The notes: generated by a model not told the origin, from the letters alone. DNA of 64,000 nt from Mesorhizobium sp. M2D.F.Ca.ET.226.01.1.1 (GCF_004022705.2 NZ_RZOY02000001.1:192956-256955); one strand, 5' to 3'. Numbered from the stretch's first letter, positions 8,762 to 18,400 are shown. Translations and numbers: made by a program.

Positions 8762-10453
8762 ATGGAACTGAAATTTGTCGATCCGCGTTCGCTCAAGGAC
8801 AATCCCGACAAGGCGCGCCGTTCCAAGTCCAGCCCGCAGGCCGACGCCCTGCTGCTGGCGACGATCAAGGCAGTCGGCATCGTGCAGCCACCTGTCGTCG
8901 CCGCCGAGACCGATGGCGGCAACGGCTTCGTCATCGACGAGGGCCACCGTCGCGTCAAGCAGGCGATCGCCGCCGGTCTGGACGAGATCGCCGTTCTGGT
9001 CGTTCCCCGGGCCGAGGATGGCGGGGCCATGCGCTCGCTGGTCACGACGATCGCGCATGAGCAGCTCAACCCCGTCGACCAGTGGCGCGCTGTCGAGCGT
9101 CTCGTCGCGCTTGGCTGGACCGAGGAGGCGATTGGCATTGCGCTCGCCCAGTCGGTACGCCAGATCAAGAAGCTGAGGCTGCTCGCCAATGTGCTGCCGG
9201 CGATGCTGGATCATATGGCCAAGGGCGACATGCCTGACGAGCGCCAGCTCCGCACGATCGCGGCCGCCTCGCTGGATGAGCAGAAGGAGGTCTGGAAGGC
9301 GCATAAGCCCAGCAAGGGTGACCGCCAAGTGTCGTGGTGGGCCGTAGCCAATGGTCTTGCCAAGACCCGCATGTACGCACGCGATGCCAGCTTCGGCGAC
9401 GATCTGCGAGAGGCCTATGGCATTGCCTGGGTCGAGGACCTGTTCGCGCCGGCAGACCAGGACAGCCGCTACACCACCAACGTCGACGCCTTCCTCGGCG
9501 CCCAGCAGGAGTGGATGACGCAGAACCTCCCGAAAAAGGGCGTCATCAGCGAAGCCAACACCTGGGGCGAGGTCAAGCTACCTCCCAAGGCGGAACGGGT
9601 CTACGGCACGCCCAAGAAGTCGGACCACACCGCGATGTATCTCGATCGCGAGGGCAAGGTGAAGACGGTCCACTTCCGCATGCCCGAAGCAAAGAAGGCC
9701 AAGGGCAAGGGTGCTGAGGACGCCGGTGACGACGAGGCGATCGTCGTCTCCAAGCCGCGTCCCGATGTGACGCGCAAGGGCATCGAGATGATCGGCGACC
9801 TTCGCACCGACGCCCTGCACGAGGCGCTGTCGCGCGCGCCCATCGAGGACGACACGCTGTTCGCGCTGCTCGTCCTCGCCTTCGCCGGCCAGAACGTGCG
9901 CGTCGATTCCGGGCCCGGCGGCGATTTCCGCTTCCGCGGACGCTTCGACCGCCACGCGGCAAGTCTGTTCGATGCCGAAGGCCAGTTCGCCGTCGACATA
10001 GATACGCTGCGCGTTGCGGCGCGCGGTGTGCTGATCGATGTGCTTTCGTGCCGGGAGAACATCAGCAAGTCGGGCATCGTGGGAATCGTCGCCGGCAGGG
10101 CCATCGGTGCCGACGGCTTCCTCGCCAATATGGGCACAGAGGACTTCCTCTCCTGCCTGTCTCGTCCTGCGCTCGAGGCCTCGTGCGCCGACACGCCGGT
10201 ACTGCCGCGGGCGCGGGTCAAAGACACCCGGGCCGCTCTCGTCGATCACTACAAGGAGGGCCACTTCGTCCATCCGTCGGCCCTGTTCGCGCCAGACGCA
10301 GTTGTTCTCTCCGAGTGGCTGGCCAAGAGCGCCGTCACCGAGGTCGAGGATGAAGATGCCCCTGACGACGAGGGTGTCGCAGGCGAGGACCAGGCGGCCG
10401 AGGGCGACGCGACGGACGAGTTCGACGAGGGCTACCGCGAGGCGGCCGAGTAG
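8762..10453 (+). CDS. ParB/RepB-like nuclease-domain protein
   Basis: A 563-residue protein with an N-terminal ParB-type domain (residues ~1-95, including IDEGHRRVKQAIAAG, the conserved GxxR box) and a helix-turn-helix region (~110-170). A long C-terminal extension ends in a very acidic tail (EVEDEDAPDDEGVAGEDQ). It is not the compact RepB of a repABC cassette; stand-alone ParB-like proteins of this size are typical accessory genes of rhizobial plasmids, and no ParA lies beside it. The start at ATG 8762 has AAAGGAG eight bases upstream; the upstream extension to 8627 has no such site. A strong intrinsic terminator follows. Confidence 0.85.
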   Translation: MELKFVDPRSLKDNPDKARRSKSSPQADALLLATIKAVGIVQPPVVAAETDGGNGFVIDEGHRRVKQAIAAGLDEIAVLVVPRAEDGGAMRSLVTTIAHEQLNPVDQWRAVERLVALGWTEEAIGIALAQSVRQIKKLRLLANVLPAMLDHMAKGDMPDERQLRTIAAASLDEQKEVWKAHKPSKGDRQVSWWAVANGLAKTRMYARDASFGDDLREAYGIAWVEDLFAPADQDSRYTTNVDAFLGAQQEWMTQNLPKKGVISEANTWGEVKLPPKAERVYGTPKKSDHTAMYLDREGKVKTVHFRMPEAKKAKGKGAEDAGDDEAIVVSKPRPDVTRKGIEMIGDLRTDALHEALSRAPIEDDTLFALLVLAFAGQNVRVDSGPGGDFRFRGRFDRHAASLFDAEGQFAVDIDTLRVAARGVLIDVLSCRENISKSGIVGIVAGRAIGADGFLANMGTEDFLSCLSRPALEASCADTPVLPRARVKDTRAALVDHYKEGHFVHPSALFAPDAVVLSEWLAKSAVTEVEDEDAPDDEGVAGEDQAAEGDATDEFDEGYREAAE

Positions 10454-10483
10454 AGCGTCGGTTCCCCTCTTTCGCACGCTTTG

Positions 10484-10516
10484 CCGCCGCCGGTCATCCC
10501 GGCGGCGGTTTCTTTT
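10484..10516 (+). terminator. Intrinsic terminator after the ParB-like gene
   Basis: Perfect 10-bp stem CCGCCGCCGG/CCGGCGGCGG (10484-10493, 10499-10508) with loop TCATC, followed directly by TTTCTTTT. A classical Rho-independent terminator. Confidence 0.85.
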
Positions 10517-10632
10517 CAGCTCAAGTTGGCCACACTGCGATGCGATCAGCTAACGCAAAGTTGATCTCGATCTTGGATTGACTTCAAAGAGGCGCAGCAA
10601 ATTCCTTCTGGCCAAGACGGATGGAGGAAGGA

Positions 10633-11058
10633 ATGGCTGAAGAGGGCAATCCGAGTAGCCCTGTCGAGAGTGGGGCCGAGATTGCAGAGACCGACGGTAT
10701 GGCGCAGGGTGCCATTACTATCGGTCAGTTTTGGGATGAGAACCCGTTAATTATGTCTTGGATGGATGGATATCTCCCAAGAAACCGAATGTGGAAAGAT
10801 GCCATATTCACAGGATATAACTGCTTTTTCTCAATCGCAGTAATCTGTATATTGTCGAAGATATTTCTATTGCCTGACAAGGTGGTTTTGGCTCCCGGTA
10901 TAACTTTGATATTTTGGGATTCATACCTTTTGGCAAAGCTTAACCAAAGAATGGCCCGTGCACAGGGGAAATTCATCAGAGCCAAGCTGAATGAGAGACC
11001 ATTTTCCGAAAGGATACGGATCGGAGCGCGGGGAATCAAAGAATGGTTGAATCCTTAG
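10633..11058 (+). CDS. Small AT-rich membrane protein, unknown
   Basis: A 141-residue protein I do not recognise. After a polar N-terminus (~45 residues) it has two hydrophobic stretches, NCFFSIAVICILSKIFLLP and VVLAPGITLIFWDSYLLA. A basic amphipathic tail (LNQRMARAQGKFIRAKLNERP) follows, consistent with a two-helix inner-membrane protein. The ATG at 10633 is preferred over 10621 because GGAGGAAGG falls at proper spacing before it. Its base composition is clearly more AT-rich than the flanking genes, suggesting recent acquisition. It is 13 bp upstream of the Sel1-repeat gene and may form a two-gene unit with it. Confidence 0.65.
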   Translation: MAEEGNPSSPVESGAEIAETDGMAQGAITIGQFWDENPLIMSWMDGYLPRNRMWKDAIFTGYNCFFSIAVICILSKIFLLPDKVVLAPGITLIFWDSYLLAKLNQRMARAQGKFIRAKLNERPFSERIRIGARGIKEWLNP

Positions 11059-11071
11059 ATCGGAGGCTACC

Positions 11072-12028
11072 ATGCGAAGGTTGTCAAAGTTGCTTTGTTT
11101 CGTCGCCGGCATGCTGACGGCCGGCGTCGCCCATGCTGGTCAAGCTGAACAGGCCTATAAAAGAGGAGATTATGCAACGGCTTTCGGGTTGTGGAACCTC
11201 AGGGCAAAGACTGGTGATGCCGAGGCGGAGGATAATCTTGGCACCGCTTATGCCAAAGGGCACGGTGTCACACAGGATTACGTTCAAGCTGCCGCTTGGT
11301 ACCGCAGGGCAGCGGACCAGGGTGATGCCCAGGCAGAGCACAATCTCGGCTATGTTTACGACCGTGGGCTAGGGGTCAAGCAGGACTATGCCGAAGCTGC
11401 AATTTGGTATCGCAAAGCTGCCGATCAAGGATTAGCGGTCTCTCAAACCAATCTCGGGTTGCTATACAGAGATGGAAGAGGCGTCCCGCAGGACTACATA
11501 CAATCTGCCGCATGGTTCCGTAAGGCCGCCGAACAAGGAACGGCTGTTGCTCAATACTTTCTGGGCTTGGCTTACGCCAAAGGACTAGGTGTCGCCCAGG
11601 ATTATACCGAGGCTGTCGCATGGTATCGCAAAGCGGCGGAGCAGGGAAATGCCCTCGGCGAGCATGATCTTGGTCTGGTTTATGCGGAGGGGCTAGGCGT
11701 TACGATCGACTACGTCCAGGCCGTCTCCTGGTTCCAGAAAGCTGCGGACCAGGGAGATGCAGGTGGCGAGTATGACCTTGGTCTTTCGTATTACAAGGGG
11801 TTAGGGGTCCCTTTAGACTATGCGGAGGCCGTTGCGTGGCTGCGTAAGTCTGCCGATCAGGGGTACGCTAAAGCTGAGAATAGCCTCGGGGTGGCATACC
11901 TCGATGGCCATGGAGTGAAGCAGGACACTGCCCAAGCTCTGATTTTAATTCGTAAGGCCGCTGATCAAGGGGATCCTACGGCCAAGGCCAACCTGATCAG
12001 GTTGGAGCCCCCGCCCAAAAAGGCCTAA
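11072..12028 (+). CDS. Secreted Sel1-repeat protein
   Basis: A 318-residue protein with a signal peptide (MRRLSKLLCFVAGMLTAGVAHA) and seven full 36-residue Sel1-like repeats (consensus LGxxYxxGxGVxxDYxxAxxWxRKAADQG). A degenerate first unit precedes them. Sel1 solenoids mediate protein-protein contact in the periplasm or outside the cell; no catalytic domain is present. GGAGG lies nine bases upstream of ATG 11072. It is the second gene of a pair with the AT-rich membrane protein, and both look like cargo rather than transfer functions. The repeats are similar enough that recombination between them could change the unit number. Confidence 0.85.
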   Translation: MRRLSKLLCFVAGMLTAGVAHAGQAEQAYKRGDYATAFGLWNLRAKTGDAEAEDNLGTAYAKGHGVTQDYVQAAAWYRRAADQGDAQAEHNLGYVYDRGLGVKQDYAEAAIWYRKAADQGLAVSQTNLGLLYRDGRGVPQDYIQSAAWFRKAAEQGTAVAQYFLGLAYAKGLGVAQDYTEAVAWYRKAAEQGNALGEHDLGLVYAEGLGVTIDYVQAVSWFQKAADQGDAGGEYDLGLSYYKGLGVPLDYAEAVAWLRKSADQGYAKAENSLGVAYLDGHGVKQDTAQALILIRKAADQGDPTAKANLIRLEPPPKKA

Positions 12029-12799
12029 GATGCGCCGTCTCTAAGAATTTCGGAGCTCAAAACTGGTTGGCCTGCTGAGTTGATCGTTAGTTGTAACCAC
12101 GTCGGGGCAGGAGGAGCGTTTCGTCGAGTGCATCGCCACACCCGGCGGGAGGCGTCGCGCCGGCACCGAGGAATGCCGCTTCCTCGTTCCCGCCGGCGAG
12201 TATGCAACCGGCCGGTTCGGTTTCGTCATCGAGCCCGACCGTCATGCGTCGCCTATCGCGGAAGCTGGCGCGGCAGGATCAGGCGATCGCCAGATCCTTG
12301 ATCGGCACGGCGGTGAAACGGCTCACATGAGCGAGTGAGTCTAGCGGGTGCCGCTATTCGGTGGGACGTCGGATAGCCCGAATGGTCAGCGGAAACATTG
12401 GAGGCGACCATTGCGAGGATTGTTGTTGGTAATGACACGCCAGCATTCGATCGTTGAATTGGCAGATGGTGATGGCCACTCGTCCTTCTGTTCTCATGTC
12501 GAAATCGAGGCCCGTGCCGGCCTCCCTCGGTCTTGCTGCGGTCCTGAACCGGCCGCCGTTCGCTTCAAGGCCGCGTTCCGCGCCGCGGGCGGCCGGATCG
12601 ATCCGGGCTCGGCATGGCAGGTCCGCGTCCCGCGCGAGGGCTGAAGAAGGCCCTGCTTGGCCGCAAACCTTCCATGCTCGCCTCGGTCCGCCCAGACCCT
12701 GAAGCGCCCGTCATTCCTCCGGTTCTTTTTGGGCCGCGCCCGAGGGAGGGCCGGCACGGAGCCGGTCCGAGCCTCGGGAAGCTGAAGAAAGGACATGCC
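12029..12799. other. 771-bp gap with possible gene remnants and a structured leader
   Basis: No intact gene can be supported. A plus-strand frame open from 12084 to a TGA at ~12330 has strongly coding-like third positions at ~12111-12260 (ERFVECIATPGGRRRAG... then RFLVPAGEYATGRFG) but no start codon, suggesting a 5'-truncated remnant. A second frame from ATG 12432 to 12644 ends in a coding-like FKAAFRAAGGRIDPGSAW segment. Positions 12739-12778 form nested stems (CCCGAGG/CCTCGGG enclosing CCGGC/GCCGG) just before the next gene. Confidence 0.4.
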
Positions 12800-13387
12800 A
12801 TGACCAAGAGAGCCGCAAATTCCCGCGCAACCGCCCGGGTTGTTCCGTTCCGCAAGGGCACTACCCTCCAAATGGTCCGGCTCGCCTGTCCCGATGCCGC
12901 ACAGTGCTCGCTCATCTCCGAGAGCTTTGGCCTCCCCGTGCTCGACAGCGACGGAATCCGCGACCAGCACAAAAGGCTCATCGTCGACACGGCCGCCGCG
13001 CTCGATGAAGGGCTTGGTGAACGCGCCATGCAGATCCATCTGCAGCGCATTGTCAGCGCATTTGTCGGCTCCGCCTACGGCGCGGGCCAGTTCTACAGCC
13101 GCGCGGTGAGCGACGCGCGCGACGCCACGGCAAAATCCGCCTGCGACGACCGGGACGAAGATGTCGATGGACCCGTCGGCTTCGACAGCGCCGCCCAGCG
13201 CAAGCGGGAGTTCGCCGCAGACATGGCGCTCCAGTCCCACGCCTTGCGCATGGCCGCAGAGGGCGCCGTCAGCGCATACGAGCAGGTCGTCGGCGAGGCC
13301 TGGAAGCCCTTCGAGCGCGCGACAGAGAATCCAGGCAAGACGGTCGATCGCAAGGCGGCCGAGCTGCAGATGGCGGCTCTCGGATGA
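12800..13387 (+). CDS. Conserved plasmid protein of unknown function
   Basis: A 195-residue, mostly helical soluble protein (MTKRAANSRATARVVPF...) of a type often seen on rhizobial plasmids; I cannot name a family. There is no signal peptide, membrane segment or recognisable motif. The ATG at 12800 has AAAGGA seven bases upstream, and the frame upstream of it is non-coding leader with nested hairpins. A GC hairpin at 13397-13416 probably ends its transcript before the sulfonate genes. Confidence 0.6.
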   Translation: MTKRAANSRATARVVPFRKGTTLQMVRLACPDAAQCSLISESFGLPVLDSDGIRDQHKRLIVDTAAALDEGLGERAMQIHLQRIVSAFVGSAYGAGQFYSRAVSDARDATAKSACDDRDEDVDGPVGFDSAAQRKREFAADMALQSHALRMAAEGAVSAYEQVVGEAWKPFERATENPGKTVDRKAAELQMAALG

Positions 13388-13396
13388 GCCGCCGAG

Positions 13397-13416
13397 GGCG
13401 GGGCTCCGGCCCCGCC
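13397..13416 (+). terminator. Hairpin after the 12800-13387 gene
   Basis: Perfect 8-bp stem GGCGGGGC/GCCCCGCC with a TCCG loop, 10 bp past the stop; no T-tract. Confidence 0.5.
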
Positions 13417-13554
13417 TCTCGTGGGGCGTGTCTGACAACAACGGCTGCTTTGCGCCGCATAACTGCGTTAGCCAAATTCTGCTCGACCTGCTGCTGGACA
13501 ACGGATGCTCCGTCGCATGAGAGGCAATTTCCGCTCCTCCCCTTGTCATTGAGA

Positions 13555-13592
13555 AAATCATTCCTGTCTAATTCTATAAATTCAGTCGACTA
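13555..13592 (+). promoter_or_regulatory. AT-rich probable promoter of the sulfonate operon
   Basis: The only strongly AT-rich stretch in front of the transporter genes (TCTAATTCTATAAATT, then GACTATGAG), ~70 bp before the binding-protein start. Similar AT-rich sites precede sulfur-assimilation genes in rhizobia, so control by sulfur supply is plausible but inferred. Confidence 0.3.
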
Positions 13593-13657
13593 TGAGCCAA
13601 CGCTCTGGATGGAGCGGTCAATCGAGGGGTGGCCCCTCCACTCAAAGGATCGATCTC

Positions 13658-14665
13658 ATGCGAAAACTGATTTCCGCCGCCCTGGTCGCGCTCGCCGCAG
13701 CGGCCACCTCTGGAACGGCTCATGCTGACGACAAGAAGGTCGTCATTGCTTACCAGACCGGAGCTAATCCCTATAATCTCGGCATCGCTAACGGCGACCT
13801 TGCCAAGAAGACCGGCTGGAACATCGAATTCCGCCGGTTCAATTCAGGTGCCGACATCTTCGCCGCTATCGCGTCCGGCGACGTCCAGATCGGCGATGTG
13901 GGGTCGAGCCCGTTCTCAGCCGCCGTCAGCAAGGGTATCGACGTGAAGGCGTTCTACATCTCGTCGGTCTCGCGCGACGGTGAGGCCCTGGTGGTGCGGC
14001 CCGAAATCAACTCGCCGGCGGACTTGCGCGGCAAGAAACTCGCCGCCGCACCCGTCTCGACCGACCACTACCAGCTTCTGGCTGTGCTCAAGCAGGAAGG
14101 CATTTCCGAAAAGGAAACACAGGTCATCGCCATTCCGCAGCCCGAAATCGTCGCGGCCTGGAAGCGTGGCGATATCGACGGCGGCTTTGTCTGGGATCCG
14201 GCGCTGTCCGAACTCAAGAAGAACGGCAAGGTCCTGCTCACGGCCGGCCAGGTCGCCGATCGTGGCGCCCCGACCTTCAGCGCGCTGGTCGTTACCGGCG
14301 CGTTCGCCAAGGCCAATCCGGAGTTCCTCGGCCAGTATGTCCGGCTGATCGACGGCTACAACCAGGCCTATCTCAGCAACCCGGCGGCCTGGGGTCCGGA
14401 TTCCGAAAGCGCCAAGGCGATCGCGAAATTGCAGGGCGGCACGGCGGCCGAGAATTCGGAGCAGTTGAAGACGACGGTCGTCCCGCCGCTCGACGAACAG
14501 GTCTCCGACAAATGGCTGGGCGGCGGCGAGAAGAGCGCGGTCGCGAAAATCCTCAAGGACACTGCGAGCTTCCTGAAGGACCAGCACAAGATCACCTCGA
14601 TCAAGGACAGCTACGCCGCCTTCGCCGATCCGCAATACGCGGAAGTGGCCAAGGCCTCGAACTAG
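13658..14665 (+). CDS. tauA: Taurine/sulfonate ABC transporter, periplasmic binding protein
   Basis: A 335-residue TauA/SsuA-type binding protein with signal peptide [23 protein letters not shown]. The NMT1/SsuA-like two-domain fold includes [14 protein letters not shown] and [14 protein letters not shown]. It captures taurine or alkanesulfonates in the periplasm for the ATPase and permease just downstream. ATG 13658 has AAAGGAT upstream and fits the signal peptide; the longer frame from 13592 does not. A 30-bp perfect palindrome separates it from the ATPase gene, probably setting the usual excess of binding protein over membrane parts. The taurine versus alkanesulfonate choice is not decided by sequence; the SsuD-like neighbour favours broader sulfonates. 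Confidence 0.85.
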   Translation: MRKLISAALVALAAAATSGTAHADDKKVVIAYQTGANPYNLGIANGDLAKKTGWNIEFRRFNSGADIFAAIASGDVQIGDVGSSPFSAAVSKGIDVKAFYISSVSRDGEALVVRPEINSPADLRGKKLAAAPVSTDHYQLLAVLKQEGISEKETQVIAIPQPEIVAAWKRGDIDGGFVWDPALSELKKNGKVLLTAGQVADRGAPTFSALVVTGAFAKANPEFLGQYVRLIDGYNQAYLSNPAAWGPDSESAKAIAKLQGGTAAENSEQLKTTVVPPLDEQVSDKWLGGGEKSAVAKILKDTASFLKDQHKITSIKDSYAAFADPQYAEVAKASN

Positions 14666-14682
14666 CAATCCTTGAAGGAAAC

Positions 14683-14712
14683 GCGATTTGGCCGGCGCGC
14701 CGGCCAAATCGC
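14683..14712. repeat. 30-bp perfect palindrome between tauA and tauB
   Basis: The two 15-base arms (starting GCGATTTGGCC and ending GGCCAAATCGC) are exact reverse complements with no spacer. It lies 17 bp past the tauA stop and 12 bp before the tauB start. As RNA it forms a very stable stem that could block 3' exonucleases or partly terminate. Confidence 0.8.
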
Positions 14713-14724
14713 CCGGAGGCCACC

Positions 14725-15519
14725 ATGCTTCGAATCCGCGACGTCAGCGTCACCTTTCCTGCTTCCGACGGCCAGGACGTGCATGCGCTCGATCACGTCT
14801 CGCTCGATATTGCTCCCGCTTCCATTGTTGTCGCGGTGGGTGCTTCCGGCTGCGGCAAGTCGACATTGCTGAACGCGATCGCCGGCTTCCTGCCGCTCAC
14901 CGAAGGCACCATCACGCTGGACGGACAGGAGATCGTGGCGCCGGGCGGCGATCGCGGCGTCGTGTTCCAGAAGGACACCCTGCTGCCGTGGGCCAATGTG
15001 CTGGACAACGTCGCGCTCGGCCTGAAGTACCGGGGCGTATCGCGCGGCGAACGCCATGAGCGATCGAGGCACCTTTTGGAACTGGTCGGCCTCGCCGATT
15101 TCGCCGAAAAGCCGCCCTACGAACTGTCCGGCGGCATGCGCCAGCGCGTCGGCATCGCCCGGGCGCTGGCCACCGATCCGAAAATCCTCTTGATGGACGA
15201 GCCGTTCGGCGCCCTCGACAGCCTGACGCGCGAGACGATGCAGCAGCTCCTGGCCTCGGTCTGGGCCAAGACCGGCAAGCAGATCCTGTTCATCACCCAT
15301 TCGATCGAGGAGGCGCTTACGCTCGGCACGACTATCGTTGTGATGTCGCCCCGGCCGGGCCGCATCGTTGCCTGCTTCGACGCCGACTTCGTGCGCGACT
15401 TCGCCGAAAGCGGCGACATCGGGCCGATCCAGTCCCACCGGCGTTTCATCGAACTGCGGCAGGAAATCCGCTCGCTCATCCACCAGCCGGAAGGCGCCCG
15501 CACAGGAACCTTGCAATGA
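14725..15519 (+). CDS. tauB: Taurine/sulfonate ABC transporter ATPase
   Basis: A 264-residue ABC ATPase of the TauB/SsuB family. Walker A is GASGCGKST, the Q-loop is in [11 protein letters not shown], the signature is [15 protein letters not shown], Walker B is [12 protein letters not shown] and the switch histidine is in FITHSIEEA. It energises uptake through the permease encoded next. ATG 14725 follows GGAGG with proper spacing. Its stop overlaps the permease start by four bases (ATGA), showing translational coupling. Confidence 0.9.
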   Translation: MLRIRDVSVTFPASDGQDVHALDHVSLDIAPASIVVAVGASGCGKSTLLNAIAGFLPLTEGTITLDGQEIVAPGGDRGVVFQKDTLLPWANVLDNVALGLKYRGVSRGERHERSRHLLELVGLADFAEKPPYELSGGMRQRVGIARALATDPKILLMDEPFGALDSLTRETMQQLLASVWAKTGKQILFITHSIEEALTLGTTIVVMSPRPGRIVACFDADFVRDFAESGDIGPIQSHRRFIELRQEIRSLIHQPEGARTGTLQ

Positions 15520-16361
15520 CGCTTGCCGTTTCCCCAACCTCTTTCCCGCCCGCGAAGGCTCAGCGAAGGCCGTCTCCCCGGCCGCGCCGATCCGCATCGA
15601 CAAGCACGTTCGGCATCAGTCTCGTCACGCTGACGGGGCTTATCGCTTTGTGGTTCCTCGCCGCGCGCTTCGGCTGGGCGTCGCCGCTTTTCCTGCCGTC
15701 GCCGGCCGACGTGCTGACCCAGTTCAGCGCCGTCGCGGCCGATGGTTATGCCAACGGCACGCTGCTCGACCATACGCTGGCAAGCCTCGGCCGCATTGCC
15801 GCGGCGCTCGGCGTCGGCATTTTTGTGGGCATTCCGCTCGGCCTGCTCATGGGGCTCAACCGCTGGGTCAAAGGCATCTTCAGTGTGCCGATCGATCTCT
15901 ATTGGGGCCTGCCGCCGCTGGCCTATTTGCCTCTGCTGATCATCTGGCTCGGCATCGGCGAAACCTCCAAGATCGTTCTCCTGTCGCTATCGACCTTCGC
16001 GCCCATCTGCTTTGCGGCACAGGCGGGGGTTCGTTCCGTGCCGGTCGAACGCATCAACGCGGCGCTGTCCCTCGGCGCCAGCCGGGTGCAACTATTCACC
16101 AGCATCGTCCTGCCGTCCGCTTTGCCGGAAATCCTGACCGGCCTGAAGATCGCCATCGGCGCCGGATTGTCGACGCTGGTCGCGGCCGAGTTGATCGCTG
16201 CCCAGTCCGGGCTCGGCTATATGATCATGTCGGCGGCCAATTTCCTCGCGACCGACGTCGTATTCGTCGGCCTCATCGTCATCGCCGTCCTCGCCTTCGC
16301 CTTCACCAGCGGCATGCGCTGGCTGGAACACCGCCTCATCCCCTGGAAAGGCAAGCTCTGA
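15516..16361 (+). CDS. tauC: Taurine/sulfonate ABC transporter permease
   Basis: A 281-residue BPD_transp_1 permease with about six membrane spans and the cytoplasmic coupling-loop motif ([22 protein letters not shown] region) that docks on the ATPase. It starts inside the ATPase stop (ATGA at 15516) and is followed after 44 bp by the monooxygenase gene. The four genes form one operon. Confidence 0.9.
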   Translation: MTLAVSPTSFPPAKAQRRPSPRPRRSASTSTFGISLVTLTGLIALWFLAARFGWASPLFLPSPADVLTQFSAVAADGYANGTLLDHTLASLGRIAAALGVGIFVGIPLGLLMGLNRWVKGIFSVPIDLYWGLPPLAYLPLLIIWLGIGETSKIVLLSLSTFAPICFAAQAGVRSVPVERINAALSLGASRVQLFTSIVLPSALPEILTGLKIAIGAGLSTLVAAELIAAQSGLGYMIMSAANFLATDVVFVGLIVIAVLAFAFTSGMRWLEHRLIPWKGKL

Positions 16362-16405
16362 GGCTTGCTCCCACAGATTGCGCAATCGCTGTAGGAAACA
16401 ATCCG

Positions 16406-17551
16406 ATGTCCGGCAACACCCATCCGCTCGATCTCTACTGGTATCTGCCGACCCATGGCGACGGCCCCTATCTCGGCACGGACGAGCGGCACCGGCCGGC
16501 AACCTTCGGCTATCTCAAGGAGATCGCGCAGGCCGCCGACCGGCTTGGCTTCAAGGGCGTGCTCCTGCCCACGGGGACGCGGTGCGAGGACGCCTGGATC
16601 GTGTCCGCCGGGCTGATCCCGCTCACCGAGCGGCTGAAGTTCCTCGTGGCGTTGCGGCCAGGCAGCGGGACGCCGGCGCTGTTCGCGCGCCATGCGGCCA
16701 CGCTGGACCGCATTTCCGGCGGCCGGGTGCTGCTCAACGTCGTCACCGGCGCGGATCCGGCCGACCTCGCCGGCGACGGCAACAAGCTCAGCCATGACGA
16801 GCGCTATGCGCAGACCGACGAATTCCTGACCATCTGGCGGCGCATCCTGTCAGGCGAGCCGGCGGATTTCGACGGCAAGTACCTGTCAGCTCACGGCACC
16901 GACATTTCTTTTCCCCCGGTCCAGCAACCTTATCCGCCGCTGTGGTTCGGAGGCTCGTCTGAGGCCGGAATCGACGTCGCCGCTAAACACACGGACGTCT
17001 ATCTAAGCTGGGGTGAGCCCGTCGAGCAGGTGAAGGAGAAGTTCGATAACGTCAGGGCACGGGCGGCGGCTCACGGTCGCAAAATCCGCTTCGGATTGCG
17101 CATAAACCTGATCGTTCGTGAAACGGAGGAAGAGGCCTGGTCGGCGGCGGAGCGACTGATCAGCCGGGTCACAGACGATGTGATCGCTGAGGCTCAGCAT
17201 CAATTTACCAAGGTCTCAGAGTCGGTCGGGCAGAAGCGCATATCCGCTCTGCATCAGGGACGTCGTGACAAGCTGGTTATTGCACCCAACCTGTGGGCTG
17301 GATTGGGTCTCGTCCGAGGGGGCGCCGGCACCGCGCTTGTCGGGAGTGCGGAAAGCGTAGCCGCTCGCATTCGCGAATATCAGGAAATCGGCGTGGAGAC
17401 GATCATCGCCTCCGCTTACCCGCATTTGGAGGAAGCGTTCAATGTTGCCGAACTGCTTTTTCCGCGACTCGGATTACAAGGTGAACCGCCCCTCAAGGAA
17501 CGCGGCTGGGATCTTGAGTTCGGACGTGGCAGGGGCGCGGGGTCCGAGTAG
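16406..17551 (+). CDS. ssuD: SsuD-like FMNH2-dependent alkanesulfonate monooxygenase
   Basis: A 381-residue luciferase-like TIM-barrel monooxygenase; SsuD proteins are about 380-390 residues. The N-terminal [17 protein letters not shown] and the later [17 protein letters not shown] segment are typical of SsuD. It would use FMNH2 from a separate reductase to cleave alkanesulfonates to aldehyde and sulfite, releasing sulfur. No flavin reductase gene (ssuE) is in the window. ATG 16406 has GTAGGAAA upstream; the long frame back to 15368 is only a shadow of the permease gene. The C-terminus has slightly lower GC than the N-terminus. Confidence 0.85.
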   Translation: MSGNTHPLDLYWYLPTHGDGPYLGTDERHRPATFGYLKEIAQAADRLGFKGVLLPTGTRCEDAWIVSAGLIPLTERLKFLVALRPGSGTPALFARHAATLDRISGGRVLLNVVTGADPADLAGDGNKLSHDERYAQTDEFLTIWRRILSGEPADFDGKYLSAHGTDISFPPVQQPYPPLWFGGSSEAGIDVAAKHTDVYLSWGEPVEQVKEKFDNVRARAAAHGRKIRFGLRINLIVRETEEEAWSAAERLISRVTDDVIAEAQHQFTKVSESVGQKRISALHQGRRDKLVIAPNLWAGLGLVRGGAGTALVGSAESVAARIREYQEIGVETIIASAYPHLEEAFNVAELLFPRLGLQGEPPLKERGWDLEFGRGRGAGSE

Positions 17552-17947
17552 CGGCGTCCTAGGTAGGGCGATTTTAGCGGAAGGAGGACACGGTCCGCGC
17601 AGCATCCACATCCCGCTGGCCACCTCTATTATCAGATTTCCAAGCCAGGCCTCAGAATAGCCGCCGAATAGGTCTCTATGCTGCGGTGCTCCAGCTGGAA
17701 GTGCGGCTTCTCGCCGATCATCCGAAATACCGACTTCTGCTTCCGGTCCCAAGGCTGTCGCCAGCTTGGCATGCAAGGTGGCCGCTCAAGGCGTGCACGG
17801 TGTCTCCGGTCGCCTCCACACTGCTCATCGGGCGTATGAGGACGCTGCCTCTACGAAGCCATTGGTAAACAACGATGCTGCAGTTGCGCTGCGCAGAAAA
17901 CCGGCTATGAGGTTTCATCTATTGTTGCTGCGAAATGGAGTTACTGC
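17552..17947. other. 396-bp gap, no confident gene
   Basis: I see no supported gene. A short minus-strand frame (about 17,771 down to 17,634; MPSWRQPWDRKQKSVF...) has a fairly coding-like composition and could be a fragment. The MucR promoter should lie in the last ~100 bases, which are AT-richer. Confidence 0.3.
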
Positions 17948-18400
17948 ATGCCGGAAGAGAATGATAACAGCCGAAGCCATTTGATCGAGCTCACCGCAGA
18001 TATTGTGTCTGCCTACGTCAGCAAAAACCCAGTGCCGGTTGCGTCTCTTCCAGAGTTGATCGAAAGCGTGAATTCGTCGCTGTCGAAAATCGGACAACCG
18101 GCAGAGCCCGAGAAGCCGGCTCAGGCGCCGGCGGTCAATCCGAAGCGGTCGGTGTTCCCGGACTACATCATTTGCCTTGAGGACGGGAAAAAGTTCAAAT
18201 CTCTCAGGCGCCATCTCGACGTGCATTTCGGAATGACACCCGACGAGTACCGGCAGAAGTGGGGCTTGAAGTCGGACTATCCGATGGTAGCGCCGAACTA
18301 CGCGGCTCAACGGTCCGCATTGGCAAAATCCAGCGGGCTTGGCCGGAAGCCCACGGCAAAGCCGGCGAAAAGCACAGGCAAAAAGCGTTCTCCGCGATGA
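17948..18400 (+). CDS. MucR/Ros-family zinc-finger transcriptional regulator
   Basis: A 150-residue MucR-type regulator. The N-terminal helical part (residues ~10-45) matches the oligomerisation region. The DNA-binding zinc finger has Cys-x2-Asp (CLED) and two histidines (RRHLDVH), the CDHH variant known in Mesorhizobium Ros/MucR proteins. The conserved MTPDEYRQKWGL and DYPMVAPNYAAQRS follow, then a basic Lys/Ala tail. These proteins silence AT-rich and horizontally acquired genes, so it may control this element. Its stop overlaps the start of a Lar-like peptide (ATGA). Confidence 0.9.
   Translation: MPEENDNSRSHLIELTADIVSAYVSKNPVPVASLPELIESVNSSLSKIGQPAEPEKPAQAPAVNPKRSVFPDYIICLEDGKKFKSLRRHLDVHFGMTPDEYRQKWGLKSDYPMVAPNYAAQRSALAKSSGLGRKPTAKPAKSTGKKRSPR

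Noticed and set aside
8762..10453. Idea that the ParB-like gene belongs to a repABC replication unit
   Set aside because: No repA or repC lies beside it, and its length and acidic tail do not match RepB; no replication origin can be claimed.
12348..12644. A 98-codon frame before the 12800 gene
   Set aside because: Only its last ~30 codons look coding; no ribosome site. Treated as a possible remnant.
15368..16405. A long frame joined upstream of the SsuD-like protein
   Set aside because: This part is an out-of-frame shadow of tauB and tauC; SsuD proteins begin at the [12 protein letters not shown] segment at 16406.
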